From Marinobacter denitrificans (GTDB lineage Bacteria; Pseudomonadota; Gammaproteobacteria; Pseudomonadales; Oleiphilaceae): a stretch of 64,000 nucleotides of DNA. The stretch is taken from the NCBI RefSeq assembly GCF_008795955.1, contig NZ_VMHN01000001.1, positions 62,001 to 126,000 of the forward strand, written 5' to 3'. Below, piece by piece: positions 62,997 to 64,000 of the stretch (position 1 is the first letter of the stretch; the number at the start of each line of letters is the position of its first letter). The translations under genes were made by a program, and so were the position numbers. The notes beneath the pieces are model-generated. The model did no database searches. It saw only the letters and a program-made list of their open reading frames with translations, and was not told where the DNA came from.

Positions 62997-64000
62997 TCAT
63001 GAAGTGTACCCAGATACTTGCGCCATAGCCCAGGGCAATTGCCGGGGTCCATTTCAGGTGGCTGAGAAAGGTATACTGCCCCCTCGCCTGCCCCATCAGG
63101 GCGACACCGGCGGCTGAACCTATGGACAACAGGCTGCCGCCAACGCCTGCCGTCAGGGTAACCAGCAACCATTGAAAGTCCGACATTGCCGGGTTCATGG
63201 TGAGTACTGCAAACATCACCGGGATATTGTCCACCAACGCCGAAATCACCCCGATCATGACGTTGGCAAACGTAGGCCCGAGGTCGCCATAAAGTGTGGC
63301 TGACATCATGCCCAGGTAACCAATAAAGCCAAGGCCGCCAACCGCCATGATGACTCCGTAGAAGAAAAACAGCGTATCCCACTCCGAGCGGGCAATGTGG
63401 GAAAACACGTCAAAGGCACGACGGCCCTGCGTCCGATCGCCCGAACTGTCTCCGGGTGGCGTTTCAAAGCTTTCGTTCCAGTGGTACTCCTCGTGGCGCT
63501 TGAGATAGAAACCAAAAACCTTCAGGTAACCCAGCCCCGTCATCATGCCGAATACCGGAGGGATATGCAGAAACTGGTGGAAACTGATGGCGGTGGCGAT
63601 GGTCAGCAGGAACAGGCCGCAGATCACCAGCCCGCCCGGACGAATAACACTGTCGTAGGATTCAGGCAAGGATGGTTGTCCTTTCGGCAGGGCAAAGTGC
63701 ATCAGGGCAGCCGGCACGAGGAAGTTCACCATTGACGGCAGCAGCAGCTGGAAAAAATCCTGGAACGGAAGAATGCCTTTTTGCCAGACCATCAACGTGG
63801 TGATATCACCAAACGGGCTGAACGCGCCCCCCGCATTGGCACCCACCACGATATTGATACAGGAAAGCGAGACAAAAGCAGCGCTGTCCCGGCCCACCGC
63901 CATCACCACCGCGCACATGATCAGTGCCGTGGTCAGGTTGTCCGCTACCGGCGAGATACAGAACGCCAGGATACCGGTAATCCAGAACAGGCGGCGGTAA
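62986..64000 (-). CDS. nhaD: NhaD-type sodium:proton antiporter (5' end outside window)
   Basis: The frame is open to the right edge, so the N-terminus is missing; about 338 residues are visible. The conserved NhaD segments SPVADNLTTALIM, NIVVGANAGGAFSPFGDI and ISALVDNIPVMFAVL are present, with about nine membrane helices in this part. The family exports sodium or lithium in exchange for protons at alkaline pH, which fits a marine or saline organism. It is convergent with the amidase gene. Confidence 0.93.
   Translation of the reverse strand, partial: YRRLFWITGILAFCISPVADNLTTALIMCAVVMAVGRDSAAFVSLSCINIVVGANAGGAFSPFGDITTLMVWQKGILPFQDFFQLLLPSMVNFLVPAALMHFALPKGQPSLPESYDSVIRPGGLVICGLFLLTIATAISFHQFLHIPPVFGMMTGLGYLKVFGFYLKRHEEYHWNESFETPPGDSSGDRTQGRRAFDVFSHIARSEWDTLFFFYGVIMAVGGLGFIGYLGMMSATLYGDLGPTFANVMIGVISALVDNIPVMFAVLTMNPAMSDFQWLLVTLTAGVGGSLLSIGSAAGVALMGQARGQYTFLSHLKWTPAIALGYGASIWVHFMING

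Overview
The window reads as one continuous stretch of a gammaproteobacterial chromosome. The closest match in gene content and order that I can recall is Marinobacter, with clear parallels to Pseudomonas (ccm next to che, FleQ/FleS/FleR, FlhF/FleN, MotC/MotD, ParC/ParP, HsbR/HsbA/HptB, lexA-sulA). Base composition is moderately GC-rich and even. No rRNA, tRNA, insertion sequence, phage or CRISPR array was recognised. The assignment to Marinobacter is an inference from gene order; no database was searched.

Layout. (1) 1-2231, minus strand: the ccmABCD haem exporter operon, with ccmD cut by the window edge. (2) 2317-3995, plus: a FliK-like and a small FlhB-like protein. (3) 3981-7782, minus: an orphan MoxR-type AAA ATPase, a fusion of a PCMT-like methyltransferase to a GspE/PilB-type ATPase, and a DUF2802-like protein. 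(4) 7850-19399, minus: the chemotaxis and polar-placement block cheW-parP-parC-motD-motC-cheB-cheA-cheZ-cheY-fliA-fleN-flhF, then flhA to 21628. (5) 21862-24609, plus: upp, a uracil permease and a methyltransferase. (6) 24810-45414, minus: the main flagellar block flhB-fliRQPONML-fliK-hptB-hsbR-hsbA-fliJIHGFE-fleR-fleS-fleQ-fliT-like. It encodes export apparatus, C-ring, MS-ring, ATPase and the sigma-54 regulatory cascade. (7) 45487-51943: a DUF1329 protein, two small conserved genes, sulA-lexA, and an amidoligase/glutamine-amidotransferase-like pair divergent from lexA, then a SIMPL protein. (8) 51953-57447, minus: tamB-tamA. (9) 57681-64000: two acyl-CoA dehydrogenases, a voltage-sensor-like membrane protein, an amidase, and a partial NhaD antiporter.

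How it works together. Five sites with sigma-54 spacing (GG-N10-GC) lie 53 to 86 bases before flhA, fliL, fliK, fliE and fleS. A sigma-28 site lies before parC. This agrees with a hierarchy in which FleQ and FleR act with sigma-54 on basal-body genes, and FliA acts on late motility genes. FlhF, FleN, ParC and ParP all point to a polar flagellum with polar chemoreceptor arrays.

Items most worth a second look: the PCMT-MshEN-GspE fusion with an orphan MoxR ATPase; a family of cruciform-like intergenic repeats, two of which flank flhB in opposite orientation with unrelated outer stems; the amidoligase/GATase pair beside the LexA-controlled promoter; and a voltage-sensor-like protein without a pore.
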